Assembly: GCA_026120185.1 (NCBI GenBank) | Contig: JANUWF010001617.1 | Span: forward strand, 310,001 to 374,000 | Direction of reading: 5' to 3' | Source of the DNA: Voacanga thouarsii | Taxonomy: Eukaryota > Streptophyta > Magnoliopsida > Gentianales > Apocynaceae | Length of the DNA: 64,000 nt | Shown here: positions 11,101 through 23,689 of the stretch, piece by piece | Position numbering within the stretch: the first letter of the stretch is position 1 | How the letters are laid out: each line of letters opens with the position of its first letter | Position numbers and translations under genes: made by a program | The notes under the pieces: model-generated | Database searches by the model: none | What the model saw: only the letters and a program-made list of their open reading frames with translations | What the model was told of the DNA's origin: nothing

Positions 11101-13331
11101 GTTCCAGTGGGCTAAATCAAACAACGTTGAAAACTTCAAATTTGTTGTACTATACAAATGTTTTACATGGAACCCGAACAACAAAGGGAAGAAGACTGTG
11201 AGTTGGGTCCTTTGGCTCCACAGAAAACACAAGGATTTGGAATTTCATTTGCAGAAGTATGGGTTTATAACCAATATAGATACAGTTTTATGATGATTGC
11301 TGCATTGTATAGCTGTTACTTGTGGGGTTTTATAATTTAATATTGAAAATTTCAGGGAAAATACAGAAAAAAGAAAAAGTTTATTCATTTTATCGTTTTC
11401 CATTTTCTTTTTTTCTGGGAATTTGATATTATGATGATGCAAAACAGCGTGAGCTAGCAAATGACTGATCGGTCATCAACAAGATCTACTAGGCATTTCG
11501 TTGTCTTATAGCTAGAATTTTGTTTGGATTCCGAAGATACCCTTGACAATAGAGGAAATGACCCAACAGCCGCAGCCTTTCTAGGATGCTCCGACAGCTC
11601 TGAACTTTCTCTGCTGAAATTTTTTGTTTGTAAGCATTTTCGTGGCCTTGCAGTTAGCAGCTGACAACCTTTGATATAAATAATTGATTAGCCAGCCCCA
11701 ATAAAAAGATTTTCCCTTTACTAGTTTTTTTTTTATTTTTTTTAGACATGCTAAAATAGGAAAAGACAACACATTTGTTTTGTATATTTTTAAATTGTAT
11801 TTGGATAAGAATTAAATTTAAATAAATTTATTATGATTTTATAAAATATTAATATCTCTATTTTATAATATAAATCGTTTTATAAAATTTTATAAAAATT
11901 TATTACTTTTTTTTAACTCTACCCCTCGTTGCAATCTCTCTTGTTCTACTAATTATGAACCAACTCCCTATAATTACCAAAGTAAACAAATATTTAATTA
12001 GGATATTTTTAGATGTTTAGTTTTAAAATTATCTGAAATTTATGAATTTTTATTTTTTGTGTATAAGTTTAAAACGACGTATATTGTAAAGCAGAAGTGA
12101 TATTAAATATGTGATAAATGTGGGGTCTAAGCATTAATAAGAAAATAGAAAATATGACACTACACCTGTTATTTAAATTAAAATTATTTTTAATTAAATT
12201 GAAGTTTTAGATTGAATTGAGTCGCCCATTAGTTTTAAATATTTAAATACTAACATTGACCGTGACCATGAACATATCTTAACGTCTAAGTTTGAATTTT
12301 TACATTTTTTAGCCAAAAAAAAAATCGAGTATGTAATTATATTTAAACTATATTATTAATCTAAAATTGTAAAGTAAGTATTTTACGTAATTTAAATAGC
12401 ACGTGCGAAGTTTACGAATTTATACTTTTGAGTTAAAATACAAATTCACAATATATTGAATAATAAGCATTGAAATGGACATTTTTAATTGAACTGAAAC
12501 ATATATTTCTATTTGAATAATCATTGTTATACAATTAAATCTTTCTATTAGTATTTGTTTTAAGGATGGATGTTTTTTACATATGTTGAATAATGAATGT
12601 AGATTGAGTGGCATATTAGAAGTTTTTGTGGCAAATATTTTAATGTGTTGACTTTGAAAGTTGCAGCCGTTGAATATATGAGCAACAAATTTGACATTTT
12701 TGCTCGGATTATCATTATCTTTTGTCTAGATTTGATTATTATGTTTTATATTTAAATTCTAGTGAACAAAATATTTATATTAAAAAAAATACGCATCCCA
12801 CTCGTACATGGCAATTTGGACTCAAAAGTTTGGTATGCCTTTTATATGCGCTTGATAGAGACAAAACTCATAGTCAAAATAACTATCCATTAAGTATTAC
12901 CATGGATTATTTCTTAAGGTGCAAATATCTCTGTGTGTGTGTTTTTTAAATTGGTTGTAAATATTCATTTTTTTAATTCTTGTAATATATTTTAGTTATT
13001 TAAAAATATAAAATAATATGATAATTCAATTAATTGAAAGTATATTAACAATTGTTGGTCTGAGTAGAAAGAGTTTAGGATTTTTTTTTTTCCCTAAGTT
13101 TCAAATTCAAATATTGTGTGTAGAAAAACCTCAGTTGTAATATTAGTCTTTACAAGAAATTTAATTGAAAGAGTAACTGAATTGTGAATTGTAAATATTT
13201 GCTCGATTTATATTTTCTATTTCCTTGTATATTAATAAAATAAATAATTTAAAAATAGGGGACGATTGAAGCTCCATGTTGCAATTAATATCCAGCCTAA
13301 ATTTGCATCTTGCCTAATATTCACTAATTAA
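11101..13331. other. Intergenic AT-rich DNA
   Basis: No supported gene. The part near 12080-12160 resembles the inside of the MITE at 2292-2890, pointing to another decayed copy of that family. The rest is A/T runs. Confidence 0.35.
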
Positions 13332-13734
13332 TATTCCTTCTATTCTAAATTATCAGTCTATTTTCTAACTTAATATTTGTCTCAAATTATCAATTTTTTT
13401 AAGAAATCAAGATTTAATATTCTATATTTATCCTTATTTAATAACACTCTATTTTTTAAATATATTAAAATATAACTAAAAATTTGGAAAGAGAATTAAA
13501 TACTCATCAATATTTTAATTTATTTTTTAATAAGAATTAAATACTTAAGAGAGAGAAGTAATTTAAAATTATATCAAAGTTTTAAAATTTATATATATTT
13601 TTAAAATAAAATGAGATATTTATTATTAAATTTTATAGGTAAAAATAACAAAAATATTTAATTAACTAAAAATATTTTTTTTATTTCTTATATAATCAGT
13701 TCAAATAAATAGATTATTAGCTACGAAAAAAGTA
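13332..13734. mobile_element. Degraded Stowaway-like MITE candidate
   Basis: The left end has 'CCTTCTATTCTAAATTATC' and the right end has 'AATAAATAGATTATTAG' followed by AAAAAAGTA. This resembles the inverted 'CTCCCTCYGTYCCAAA' ends of Stowaway/mariner MITEs next to TA, but with many mismatches. The ends are approximate. Confidence 0.3.
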
Positions 13735-14780
13735 TCTGTTTTAATTACTATTTGAAGGTTTTGTTTCGACATTAGGAAGTTAGGTCATTCATGCACCTTT
13801 TAGCCACTTTGTTTTTGCTAGAAAAGTCAAATTGACAAATGACCTTCCCCAGTTGACACCAATAAACAAATCTTTAATTGGCCATCGAGTAGCCACGTGT
13901 TACCTACACTAAATTAAGATATTGTAGATTTTCTCTAGGTAACGAATGATCTTATGCCAAATTTGGGCACAAAATCAAGTTATTTTTTCTTGTGGGCTCC
14001 ACAGAGGGTTTTTTTTTTTTTTTTTTTGTTATGGGGGTGTTTAAGTAGCTGTCCAATCATCATATATTCCAAATGCGGTAAGAAAAGGAAAAAAAAAAAA
14101 CATCCCAAGAAGCAAAACAAGAATAACCAATAATACACCCCAGCCATCTGCTTAAATGTAAGTATCTTATTTTAATTTAATACAATTTTATAAAATCATA
14201 TTAGCATATATAAATTGTTGTTTTATTTTTATTACTTCATTAAGTAAGTGGTTAGATTCATACGTTAGTGTAACTTATATCTTCTAAATTGAAAAGGTTA
14301 ATTGTATTTATAAAAAAAATTATAACAAAAGATTACTGTATTTTTTTAATTTAAAATATGTTAAGAGGTAAACATGAGAATTATGTGTTAGTATAATTTA
14401 TCACTCTTAAATTGAAAAGATTAGTTATAAAACTTTATATTAAAAATATTTATTTAAAAATGTGAACATTCCGTATGAAACATTTAAAACAAAAATCAAT
14501 TTATAACAAAATAATTGTTTTTTAATTTAAAAAAAACAATTCCTAAACAAATATCATTAACACCAATATTATCAATTATAGTTATTATCTTATCCTTTGT
14601 ATATTTAAATGCTTTATTTTAATTTGATATAAAACTTTAAATGATTATTTAACTAAAATTTACTTACCCTTGAAATTTGTTGTAAGAGTTTAGAAAGAAA
14701 ACATACTTACTTTATGAGAAATAAAATTTTATTTTCAAATATTCCAAAAATAGATATACATGCATTTAATTTTGGACTGA
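13735..14780. other. Intergenic AT-rich DNA
   Basis: Contains long T and A runs near 14010 and 14090 and no coding frame. Nothing specific is recognised. Confidence 0.3.
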
Positions 14781-15370
14781 AATTATTACTAGTAATATAA
14801 TGTAATCAGTGTCGCCAAGAACGATATTGGGATGTAAGTGTCATTACACACCGCGATAAGCGTAGATTTTATCTGCTGCGAGCGAGGTGAAAAGGAGGGA
14901 ATGTCAACCTCCTCTTGGTCTCCAATAATAAATGAAACCAGATGTCCACGTTTTGTAGAGGGACACGTGTAGAGACTTGGTTGCACTAAACGCCACGTCC
15001 AACCGTATCCAGCTGGCACAGTATCTCCGCCATAACCGTTGCTCTACAATCTCCTTTTTTGGGCTGTGATATTTGCTGTACAAAGATGGGAAGGGAGTTG
15101 CGGTTCCATGTAGGCGACCTCACATGCCATGCTATGAGCTGTTCCTCTCTGATTACGAGAGCTGCGTCAAAGTCAAAAAAATCTTAAGGGGCCTCGTGGG
15201 TCCCTCGTGCGCCTGACTGAACCCAGATGATCCTCCGTGTCCCGAGCAGGCCCAATTTGTGGACCACGACAAGACCAATACCAGTCGGGCCACGCTGATT
15301 ACTAACATGGCCTGTTGAGCCCATGGTATATTTATTTTATCTACACTGATAGAAAAGGGAATAAAAGTTT
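14781..15370. other. GC-richer island with a G-box, origin unknown
   Basis: Composition shifts clearly from the AT-rich flanks. A palindromic G-box core (ACACGTGT) sits near 14964-14971. Two minus-strand frames of 76 residues each (14789-15019 and 15153-15383) match no family I know. It might be a promoter remnant or decayed gene exons. Confidence 0.3.
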
Positions 15371-16048
15371 GTGGAATTATCATAAATGGTCCTCAAACTT
15401 TTTTCTAGTTATCATTTTTGTTCTCAAACTTTGCTTTACTCTATTTTCATCTTTGAGTTTTTTTTTAAAGTACAAATTAGTACTTTAGGTTTTTTTTTTT
15501 TTTTAATTGAACTAATGGTATTTATCTACATGAAAGGAAGGTAACAAAGTTAAAATATATTAGAATCCATCTTTCTTGCTGTCCAAATTTACATGAATAG
15601 TAATTTTTTTCCAATTATCTTTCACAAGCTTAAGAAAAAAAAAAAGAAAAGTGGAAATTTTCCATTTTATATCTTTGAATTATATCGTTAGAAATGACCA
15701 AAGCCTTAAAACGAAGTTTTTGTCGAAAATTACAAGGAATTCGATTGTAGAATGCAAAAGCATTTTTTGCCTTCATCTGATTTTTGTTTATAAATAGAAA
15801 ATAAATTGAATACAATTATGTAAAACAAATACACACGTTCAATTTGGTTATATAAAGTGTATTATTTTCCTAACTTATCTTAGATCAACTTCAACAACGA
15901 TGTATAACCCCATCTATTCTTGTCTAAAATCCGTTATCATCACCACCATTGCAACTTTCAAAATCCCTCACAATAAATTGTTTGCGCTATCAGGAGCCCA
16001 TTTGAATTATTTAACACACACATATAGAGAGAGAAAGAGATAGAGAAT
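15371..16048. other. Intergenic, partial repeat similarity
   Basis: The start (about 15385-15500) contains 'AAATGGTCCTCAAACTTTT' and related phrases like those in the Mutator-like ends at 58731-60373, so it is probably a fragment of that class. The rest is AT-rich without genes. The last bases (16044-16048, AGAAT) are the left target copy of the copia element. Confidence 0.35.
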
Positions 16049-16584
16049 TGTTGGAATATTTTAAAAGGAATAGCAACAATTGTTGACTGAATCTTCAGCT
16101 CATCTTCAAACATCCTTGACTGGGTTTTACTCCATGTTAGCTACATGCATGATCAATTTTGATCAAGTCTGTAACAGCTCCACTATATCTGCTGTAATTG
16201 AGATTGCTTTTTTGAACGGTCATGCTTGACTGATTTCTCTACCACATCTTTGATCTAATCACATTTTCAGGTTTCTCTCAAATAGACATTGTGAGGCTAG
16301 TCTATAAATAGCAGCCTTCTTGAATTCATTTGAACTGGAAAAACATAGTAAACTCTCTACACCCTCTTAAAACTCTGTTTCTTTTGCATAAACTTTCTTC
16401 TTTTCTTTCAAGATAGTTGGGTTATTTTCTTTATTTTTTTTGTTGTTCCTGTGTTCCTACTTTTCATAGAAGGGTCTGTTTAATCCTAGTGGAACTGCTT
16501 AAATAGTCATTTAGGACAGTTTTATAACAACTTAAGCCTTTGTTCATATCCATTATTTTTCTATTTTCCTAAAAATTTTCAACA
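16049..16584 (+). repeat. 5' LTR of copia element 1
   Basis: 536 bases, TG...CA termini, with a TATA-like CTATAAATAGCAG near 16301. It is nearly collinear with 20983-21537, which has about 19 extra bases near its start. Confidence 0.9.
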
Positions 16585-16599
16585 TTCTAAAGGATTATA

Positions 16600-17480
16600 G
16601 CTTCCTCCAACCCTTCTTCTACTGTTAATGTTCCTGTTAACGAAGATGGCTTCGCTACCATTACGACTTTTATACCTTCAACACAACCATTTGTTATCCA
16701 AGCAACTGGAGTACAACTTTCGGTCACGTACGCCAAGCCATTTGCAGATGTCTCCAACATTGAAATTTTTGTTAAACAAAATTTCGAAAGATGGCAAGAA
16801 TAGATCTACTCTTTACTCAACTTTCATGGAGTTGTGATGCACTAATCAAGCCCAAACTGTCACCAACTTCTGACTCCCAAGTTCAAGAAGCATGGATGTA
16901 CATAAATAAGGTTTGTAGACATACTATTTTACAAATTTTATCTAACAATTTGTTTAATGTCTATGCACCCTACAAAGAGGTAAGAGAAACTCTATTGTCA
17001 AACAATACACTGTAGAAGCTCTACCAAACAAAAGTTTGTGGTTAGAAAATTCTATCAGTGGCAAATGACTAATGATAAAGAGATAAAAACTCAAATTAAT
17101 GAATACAAAAAATTGGTAGAACAGCTCAAAGCTAAAGAGATAGTACTGCCAGAAAAATTTATTGCAGGTATATTGATTGAAAAATTACCAGAAACCTGGC
17201 ACGACTACAAAAATTACCTGAAACACAAGCACAAATCTCTCTCCTTGGATGAGCTTATGACACACATCCTAATTGAGGACATCAACAAGAAGGAAGTGAA
17301 TGCCGCCACAGCAAAAAAAAAAAATGGCATTGAAGGCAAATTTGGTACAAGAAAATTCTTCCAAAAGGTACGATAATAAATCCTATTATTACAAATCCAA
17401 ATTCTCTAATCTCAACTTCAAGAAAAAGAAAGGCTCTTATTTTGTTTGTGGAAAACCAGAACTCCATGCACCATAATATA
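16600..17480 (+). pseudogene. copia element 1 gag (broken)
   Basis: Gag-like coding sequence in pieces. An N-terminal part lies from about 16603, a helical middle part at 17038-17376 (EIKTQINEYKKLVEQLKAKE ... KLPETWHDYKNYLKHK), and a damaged zinc knuckle lies near 17440-17470 (FVCGKPELHAP then a stop). The first Cys of the CCHC knuckle is replaced by Tyr and the frame is interrupted. The family and order are clear; no functional nucleocapsid protein can be made. Confidence 0.75.
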
Positions 17481-17539
17481 GGAAAATAGTGAGAAATAAT
17501 AATCCTCCTAAACCAAAAGCCAATATGGTTGAAGAAAAT

Positions 17540-19620
17540 GATGTAATTGTTACGGTCATTTTCTCAAGTGAGCATTATGGCAAATGTTAAAGAATGGGTA
17601 GTAGACTCAGGGGTTACTCAACATATTTGTGTAAATCGAGAAACTTTTTCCTTTTACAAATCTATAGGAGATGATGATGAAGTAGTTTACCTTGGAGATT
17701 TAAGAAATGAAAAAGTTCTAGGAAATGGCAAAATTCTTCTAAAACTTACTTCAAGGAACTTGTAGCCCTTATCGATGTATTACATGTTTCAACGATTAGA
17801 ATTAATCTTATTTCTATAGCTTTATTAGGAAAAATAGGGGTAAAAGTGTCATTTGAGTCTTACAAAATTGTCGTGACTAAAAATAATACTTTTGTGAAAA
17901 AATGATACTATAATCTGGGACTCTTTGTAGTTAATGTTGACAATGTGATAAATGAAAATATTTATTCTTTTGCTTACTTTGTTGACTCATTTAATTTATG
18001 GCATACTAAATTATGACATGTTAATTTTGGTTATCTTAAAAAAAAATACAATCTTTTGGTTTGATTTCTAGATTTGATTCCTCTTATATGGATAAATATC
18101 AAAAATGAGTTGAGACTAAGATAACTAAAAAGACATATTTTCCTGTTAATAGAAAAATAGATTTGTTAAACCTAATTCATACATACTTAGGTGATTTAAA
18201 GCAAACCTTGACTATGGGAGGTGAGCGACATTATGTAATCTTTATTGATAATTTTTTGAGATTTACTAAGTTATATTTACTTAGAAATAAAGATGATATC
18301 TTTACTGTTTTTCTATTTTATAAAACTGAAGTAAAAAACCAATTTAACAAAAAAATTAAGAGAGTTGATCTGATAGAGGTGGAAAATACATCACCTTAGA
18401 TGAATTTTGTGAGAAAGAGGGCATATACATGAGATTACTCTGCCTTATTCACCTGAATCTAATAGTGTAGCTGAAAAGAAAAATAAAACACTTAAAAAAA
18501 TAATGAACTCTACGTTGGTTAGTTCCTCTACACCTAACAATTTGTATGGTGAAGTTATTTTGTCTACATGTATGTTACTTACAAAATAGGATTCCACATA
18601 AAAAAACTTGTAAGACACCTTGTGAACTATGAAAAGATTATACTCCTAATTTGAAATACTTGAAAGTGTGGGGGTGTCTTGCTAAAGTTATGTTGTTTGG
18701 ACCTAAGAAAAGGAAGATAGGCTTTAAAACCTCTGATTACATGCTTGTTGGATATACTGAATATAGTGTTGCCTATTGTTTTCTTATTTTAAAAAGTGAT
18801 GTACTTGATTCTAACACTATTATTGAGACAAAGAATACTAAGTTATTTGAACACATATTTCCACTTTATGATAAAAGTTCTCATAAACCTACTAATAAAA
18901 TCGGTGAGAACTCTAGTGAAAAGTTGAAAAGAAGCATTAGACTCTATTTTATAAAATAAAACTTGAATTTTAGTTGATTTACTGCCTGGGGCAAGACCAA
19001 TTGGTTGCAAATAGATTTAAAAAAAAAAAAATTTAACTCTAATGGCTCAATTGATAAATATAAAGCTTGTTTGGTAGCTAAAGAGTTTATTCAAAAAGAA
19101 AATATTGACTATTTCAATACTTTTGCTCCAATAACTAAAATTACTTCAATTCAAGATTTATTTACTTTAGTTTCAATTCATAAACTATTTGTACATCAAA
19201 TGGATGTTAAAACTACTTTTCTTAATGGTGATTTAGAAGAAGAGATTTATATGACTCGACTTGAAAGATATGTTAAATCCAGATAGGAAAATAAAATTTA
19301 CAAACTATTCGAATCTCTTTATGGCTTAAAACAAGCTCCTAAGCAATTGCATGAGAAGTTTAACCAAGTGTTATTAAATGATAGTTTTTCATCTGTTGGA
19401 GTGGATAAATGTGTATATACCAAAATTGTAAAAAATGATTGTGTTATTATATGTTTATATGAAGATGATATGTTTATATTAGGTACTAATTTGGAAGTTT
19501 TGAATAGTACTAAATTATTTTTGACTTCTAATTTTGATATAAAAGACATGGGTGAAGCTAAAACAATATTGGGTATTAGAGTTATAAGGAGAGGCGATGG
19601 TATTGTATTGTTACAATAAT
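17540..19620 (+). pseudogene. copia element 1 pol: protease, integrase, reverse transcriptase (broken)
   Basis: The protease motif WVVDSGVTQHIC lies near 17596-17631, with the DSG active site kept. Integrase-like sequence (GDLKQTLTMGG, YVIFIDN) follows at about 18160-18400 and is then interrupted. The integrase C-terminal part (LKVWGCLAKV) is at 18651-18959. Reverse transcriptase pieces are at 19060-19286 (FAPITKITSIQ, HQMDVKTTFLNGDL) and 19347-19619. The catalytic motif near 19457 reads YEDD where copia elements have YVDD, a substitution expected to harm the enzyme. Several in-frame stops separate the pieces. Confidence 0.8.
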
Positions 19621-20407
19621 ATTATGTTGAGAAACTTCTTAAGAAGTTTGATAATTATGATGTAACATCTGTGAGCACTCCTAATAACCCTAACTCTCAA
19701 TTAAAAAAGAATCGTGGTCATCCAGTGGCACAATCTAAATATACTCAAATTATTAAAAATTTGATACATTTAATGAATTCTACGAGATAGACATTACATG
19801 TGTTGTTTGTAGATTGAGTAGATATACTCATAATCCAAATCATAAGCATTGGTCTGCTTTAGTAAGACTAATGAAATATTTGAGATGAACCATCAACTAT
19901 AGTATCCTATATGGAGGTTATCCCATTGTACTAGAAGGGTATAGTGATGCAAATTGGATATCAGACATGAATGAGTTAAGATTCACTAGTGGTTTTATAT
20001 TCACCCTAGGTAAGGGTATAATTGTGTAAAAGTCATATTTGCAAATGATTTTTGTGGGATCCTCTATGGAGTCAGAGTTTGTTACTCTGTAATTAGTTAG
20101 AACTAAGGTTGATTGGTTAAGAAATTTCTTACATGATATTTATTTGGGTATGAAAACTATGCCCTTAGTATCCATACACTCTGATTCTCAAGTGGTAATT
20201 CACATTGTCAAGAATAACTCTTACAATGGGAAAAATCAACACATGAGATCGAGACATAATATCGTAAAGCAACTGCTAAGAGATGGAGTTATTTCCATTG
20301 ATTTCGTAAGGTTAGAAGTGGATTTAGTAGATCATCTAACCAAACATTTAGGAAGAAAATTGATTTTGGAAATATCGAGAAGGATGAGACTAAAGCCAAT
20401 TGCATAG
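19620..20407 (+). pseudogene. copia element 1 RT C-terminus and RNase H (broken)
   Basis: The frame continues past a stop at 19618. RNase H is recognisable at 20144-20407 (IHSDSQVVIHIVKN, SRHNIVKQLL, VDLVDHLTKHLGRK), the usual last domain of a copia polyprotein. Stops near 19790, 19886 and 20090 interrupt it. Confidence 0.7.
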
Positions 20408-20982
20408 TCAATTATGACGAAAACCCAACATATGTGATTAGAGATCCCATGAAGTAGGTTCATATGGGTAACAACAAGTTAAAGTTGACTCTAAAAGTAC
20501 TAATGTTAAGTTCCTCATATGGTGTGTGTGAATAAGTACTTATAACTGCAAACTATTTGTGAGAGTTGAGTTAAACTCTTAATAAATTCATATCCCTCAT
20601 AAGTAGTGTATCAAGCAGTGTACACTTTATATATTTACCTATATGAGTGTAAAATGGGGTCGTTCCTATAAGATTGTTATTAGCTAATCTCTAGAGTACT
20701 CACGAATAATTAGGCATGCACACGACTTATTTGGGCAAAACAATAATGAACGACAAAATTGTGGGGGTAAAGACGAGCAATAAAATCTCTAAATTATAAA
20801 AGAGATTACTGGTTCATAGAAGTAATAAACTTTATTGATAACTCAGTGGGTTATATTTTATTATTCTACGTTTAGTTCAAAGTCCAAAAGACACCAAACT
20901 TAAAACATTTTGTCGGTGATTATAACCCAACATTTTCTTGTCCTTGTTTCTTTATCAGATCCTTTTGAAATATGTGGAGGAT

Positions 20983-21537
20983 TGTTGGAATATTTCAAAA
21001 GGAAGAGCAGCAATTGTTGACTGAGTCTTCAGCTCTCTTCAACTACTGCATGCTATCCTCAAACATCCTTGACTGGGTTTTACTCCAAGTTAGCTACATA
21101 CATGATTAAATTTAATAAGTCTGTAACAGCTCCACTATATCTACCATAACCAAGATTGCTTATTTGAATGGTCATGCTTAACCGAGTTTTTTGCCACGTC
21201 TTTGATCTAATCACATTTTTAGGTTTCTCTCAAATAGATGTTGCGAGACTAGTCTATAAATAGCAGCCTTCTTGAATTTATTTGAACTGGAAAAACACAG
21301 AAAACTCTCTGCACCCTCTGAAAACTTTGTTTATTTTACATAAGCTTTCTTCTTTTCTTTCAAGATAACTAGGTTATTTTCTTTATTATTTTTTTTTGTT
21401 CATGTGTTCCCACTTTCCATGGAAAAGCTTATTTAATCCTAGTGGGATTGTCGAAATAGTAATTTAGAACAGTTTTATAATAACTCAAGCCTTTATTCAT
21501 TTCTATTATTCTTCTATTTTCTTAAAAATTTCCAACA
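20983..21537 (+). repeat. 3' LTR of copia element 1
   Basis: 555 bases, TGTTGGAATATTTC... to ...TTTCCAACA, preceded by the polypurine tract. The size difference from the 5' LTR comes mainly from an extra block around 21041-21060. Confidence 0.9.
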
Positions 21538-21542
21538 AGAAC

Positions 21543-22150
21543 AACTAAATGTATAAGGATATATTGAAATTATATGGAAATATAAGAAATACTAAGAATT
21601 TAGAGTTGAGAGGTAAGTTATATAAAAAATAATGTTATAGGTTTTAAAAAATTATTGAAGGAGGTCAGAGATTAAATTAAAAAAATTTAAAACTTTTAAT
21701 TTTTAAATGAAATATATAATTGTAAAAATTTTGGGGGCCGGAATGGGGAGGAGGGGAGCTAGTAGTATCCCTGGTTCAAGAGTTAGTTGTGATAAACCAT
21801 ACTAATTAATCAATCAAAAATAAATTATCTTGCATGGTGTAGATAATATTTGTTTACATAAAACTACAAATATATTTATTTATTATAACATTTTAGAAAC
21901 TATTTCCTACACATTAAAACAATTCAAATGTTTGTGTGTGATTCTTGCATTGTAGATTCACATATCATATATGTATATATCTTAAAATTCTCTACCAAAT
22001 TTTAGAGTATTGTATAAAAATGCAATTGTATATTCTATAAAAAATGCAATTGTAATTATATTTTTTATATATTTAAAATAAAATAATGTTTTGATTAATC
22101 AACTTATATTTGTTGTAAACATAAGTTTCAACTCGTCAAGAACCCTATCA
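21543..22150. other. Intergenic
   Basis: AT-rich; a short GC-richer patch at 21735-21780 (GGGGGCCGGAATGGGGAGG) resembles degraded repeat ends. No gene. Confidence 0.3.
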
Positions 22151-22236
22151 ATTCCTCTTCGAGTAGTTTAGGTTTCTTAAAAGGGGAAAAAAAATACTAT
22201 ATTCTATATAAAAGTCGTAGAGGAATCCTCCCGCAA

Positions 22237-22310
22237 TGACACGTGGCAATAATGACATTCCTGAGTTGACACATGGCATAGACATGTTCCTGAACTGACA
22301 CGTAGCATAG
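22237..22310. promoter_or_regulatory. Three tandem G-box-like units (about 30-bp period)
   Basis: TGACACGTGGCA at 22237, TGACACATGGCA at 22267 and TGACACGTAGCA at 22296 repeat with periods of 30 and 29 bases. Related spacer phrases (ATTCCTGAGT, GTTCCTGAAC) separate them. The first is a perfect G-box/ABRE core (CACGTGGC), the site of plant bZIP and bHLH factors; the other two each lose one core base. A TATA-like TATATAAAAG is nearby at 22204-22213. This looks like the old promoter of the gene remnant downstream. Confidence 0.5.
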
Positions 22311-22623
22311 CTAATTGAATTCTTTCTACTTGATGTACCTACACTGCACAATTAAAGGAAGAAAATCTCTTCCAATTCTATTCTCTATTCAATATACATT
22401 GAACTAGGAAACTCTACGTTTTATTTATTTTGCCTTGAAAACTTAAAAGACCATAGAGCTCACCCCACCCCACCGCTCTTCCTTATTAGTGGAGTGTCGA
22501 AATCAACATTAAATTCATCATTGTTTTCTTCTCCTTGATATTCACAAAGGAATCAGAAGGACTCTGTGTTAGCATAAGAAATCAATCGGGTTAATGGCGA
22601 AGTGCACATTCTTTCTGTTGTAG

Positions 22624-23590
22624 GTTTCGAAAGTTCTTCGATGTGATGCAGAGGCAATCAAGTAGGCAAGGCTACAAGTTAATGCATCAAAAGGGTCTGG
22701 CACATTAACATCAGTTGATGGTTTCGAAGGGCTAGATGCATTTGACAACGAATCCTTCTCAAAATCTAATCTCCAATCTCATCTTAATCTTACCTTGCTT
22801 GGTGTAGAGGACTCTCTCTCAATGAGAAGCATTGAGCAAACCATCTCATTAGAGGACTATCTACGAGGTAGGTGGAGCCGGTCTTCAAGCTTCGACTAAC
22901 TGCGTCACTCTCAAAATGCAAGTATAATTCTGTTACCATTCTTTCTGTACATTGTCTTCTCCATTTGATTAGCATTCTCGCTTATGAAAAGCAAATTGAG
23001 TGTTAATGGGTCTTGGATGAGAGGTTGTTTGCGGCTGTGTCCTCTTTCTTCTTGTTCTGGTAGTGATCACTACCATAGGACATTGATGTGCTAGGTTTGT
23101 GAAACTTTTTTATCAGTTCTCTTCTCATTCTGAATAATGAACTGGATCTTTCTCTTGAAGTATAAACAAACATTCATTCATCAATAATATATCTGTGGAA
23201 AGGTTTTGTATCAATTCCCTTTTCTTTCATTGTATGGATATGCAGAGTTGTTATGATGAACTGCAGTCGAGAGGTAAGATTATTTACTTGGGCATATACT
23301 TTTTGCTATACTTATTCTCTTTTTCTTACTCTCAGCATATTATCCTCCAGTTGGAGCACTTGGATGAGTTGATAAAGTCTAAGGTAAGAGTACTGAACTT
23401 AAAGAAGTCAAAGAAGTTGTACATAAAGATGGAGATAAAATTGTTAAAAGGTATAAAGAATATGAAAGATTCATCAATGAGTACACAAAATTGTCTCTCT
23501 TTATAATATCTACCAATGCTTCACATGCCTATATCTTTCAAGCTGGCAAAAGAGTTCGAGCATGCACGTGTTTTAGAATTTGATGATTTG
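22624..23590 (+). pseudogene. Remnant of a multi-exon protein gene, family not recognised
   Basis: From an acceptor-like CTGTTGTAG at 22615-22623, a protein-like frame runs to about 22899. One in-frame stop falls near 22660. The frame contains GFEGLDAFDNESFSKSN and, at 22846-22896, SLEDYLRGRWSRSSSFD, then a stop. Further exon-like pieces are YDELQSRG near 23255-23275, LEHLDELIKSK at about 23352-23384, and KEVVHKDGDKIVKRYKEYER near 23405-23470. Composition and motif density suggest real former coding sequence; stops and missing splice sites suggest decay. I do not recognise the family. Confidence 0.4.
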
Positions 23591-23689
23591 AGGCTGTAGA
23601 TTTAGATTAGAAGTTGAATTGATTAGAAAAAATTATTATTTTGTAGGTGACTTATTTGTTGAAAGAAGTTTATCAGCAAATCTGATATT

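Larger units (their letters stand above)
16049..21537 (+). mobile_element. Ty1/copia retrotransposon, full length but decayed
   Basis: A 5.5-kb element with two direct LTRs (16049-16584 and 20983-21537), starting TGTTGGAATATTT and ending CCAACA or TCAACA. The flanks AGAAT (16044-16048) and AGAAC (21538-21542) are a one-mismatch target duplication. A purine-rich tract (TGTGGAGGAT) sits directly before the 3' LTR. The order gag, protease, integrase, reverse transcriptase, RNase H is that of copia elements. Many stops and frameshifts break the polyprotein. No clear initiator-Met primer binding site (TGGTATCAGAGC) was found after the 5' LTR. The diverged LTRs imply an old insertion. Confidence 0.93.
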
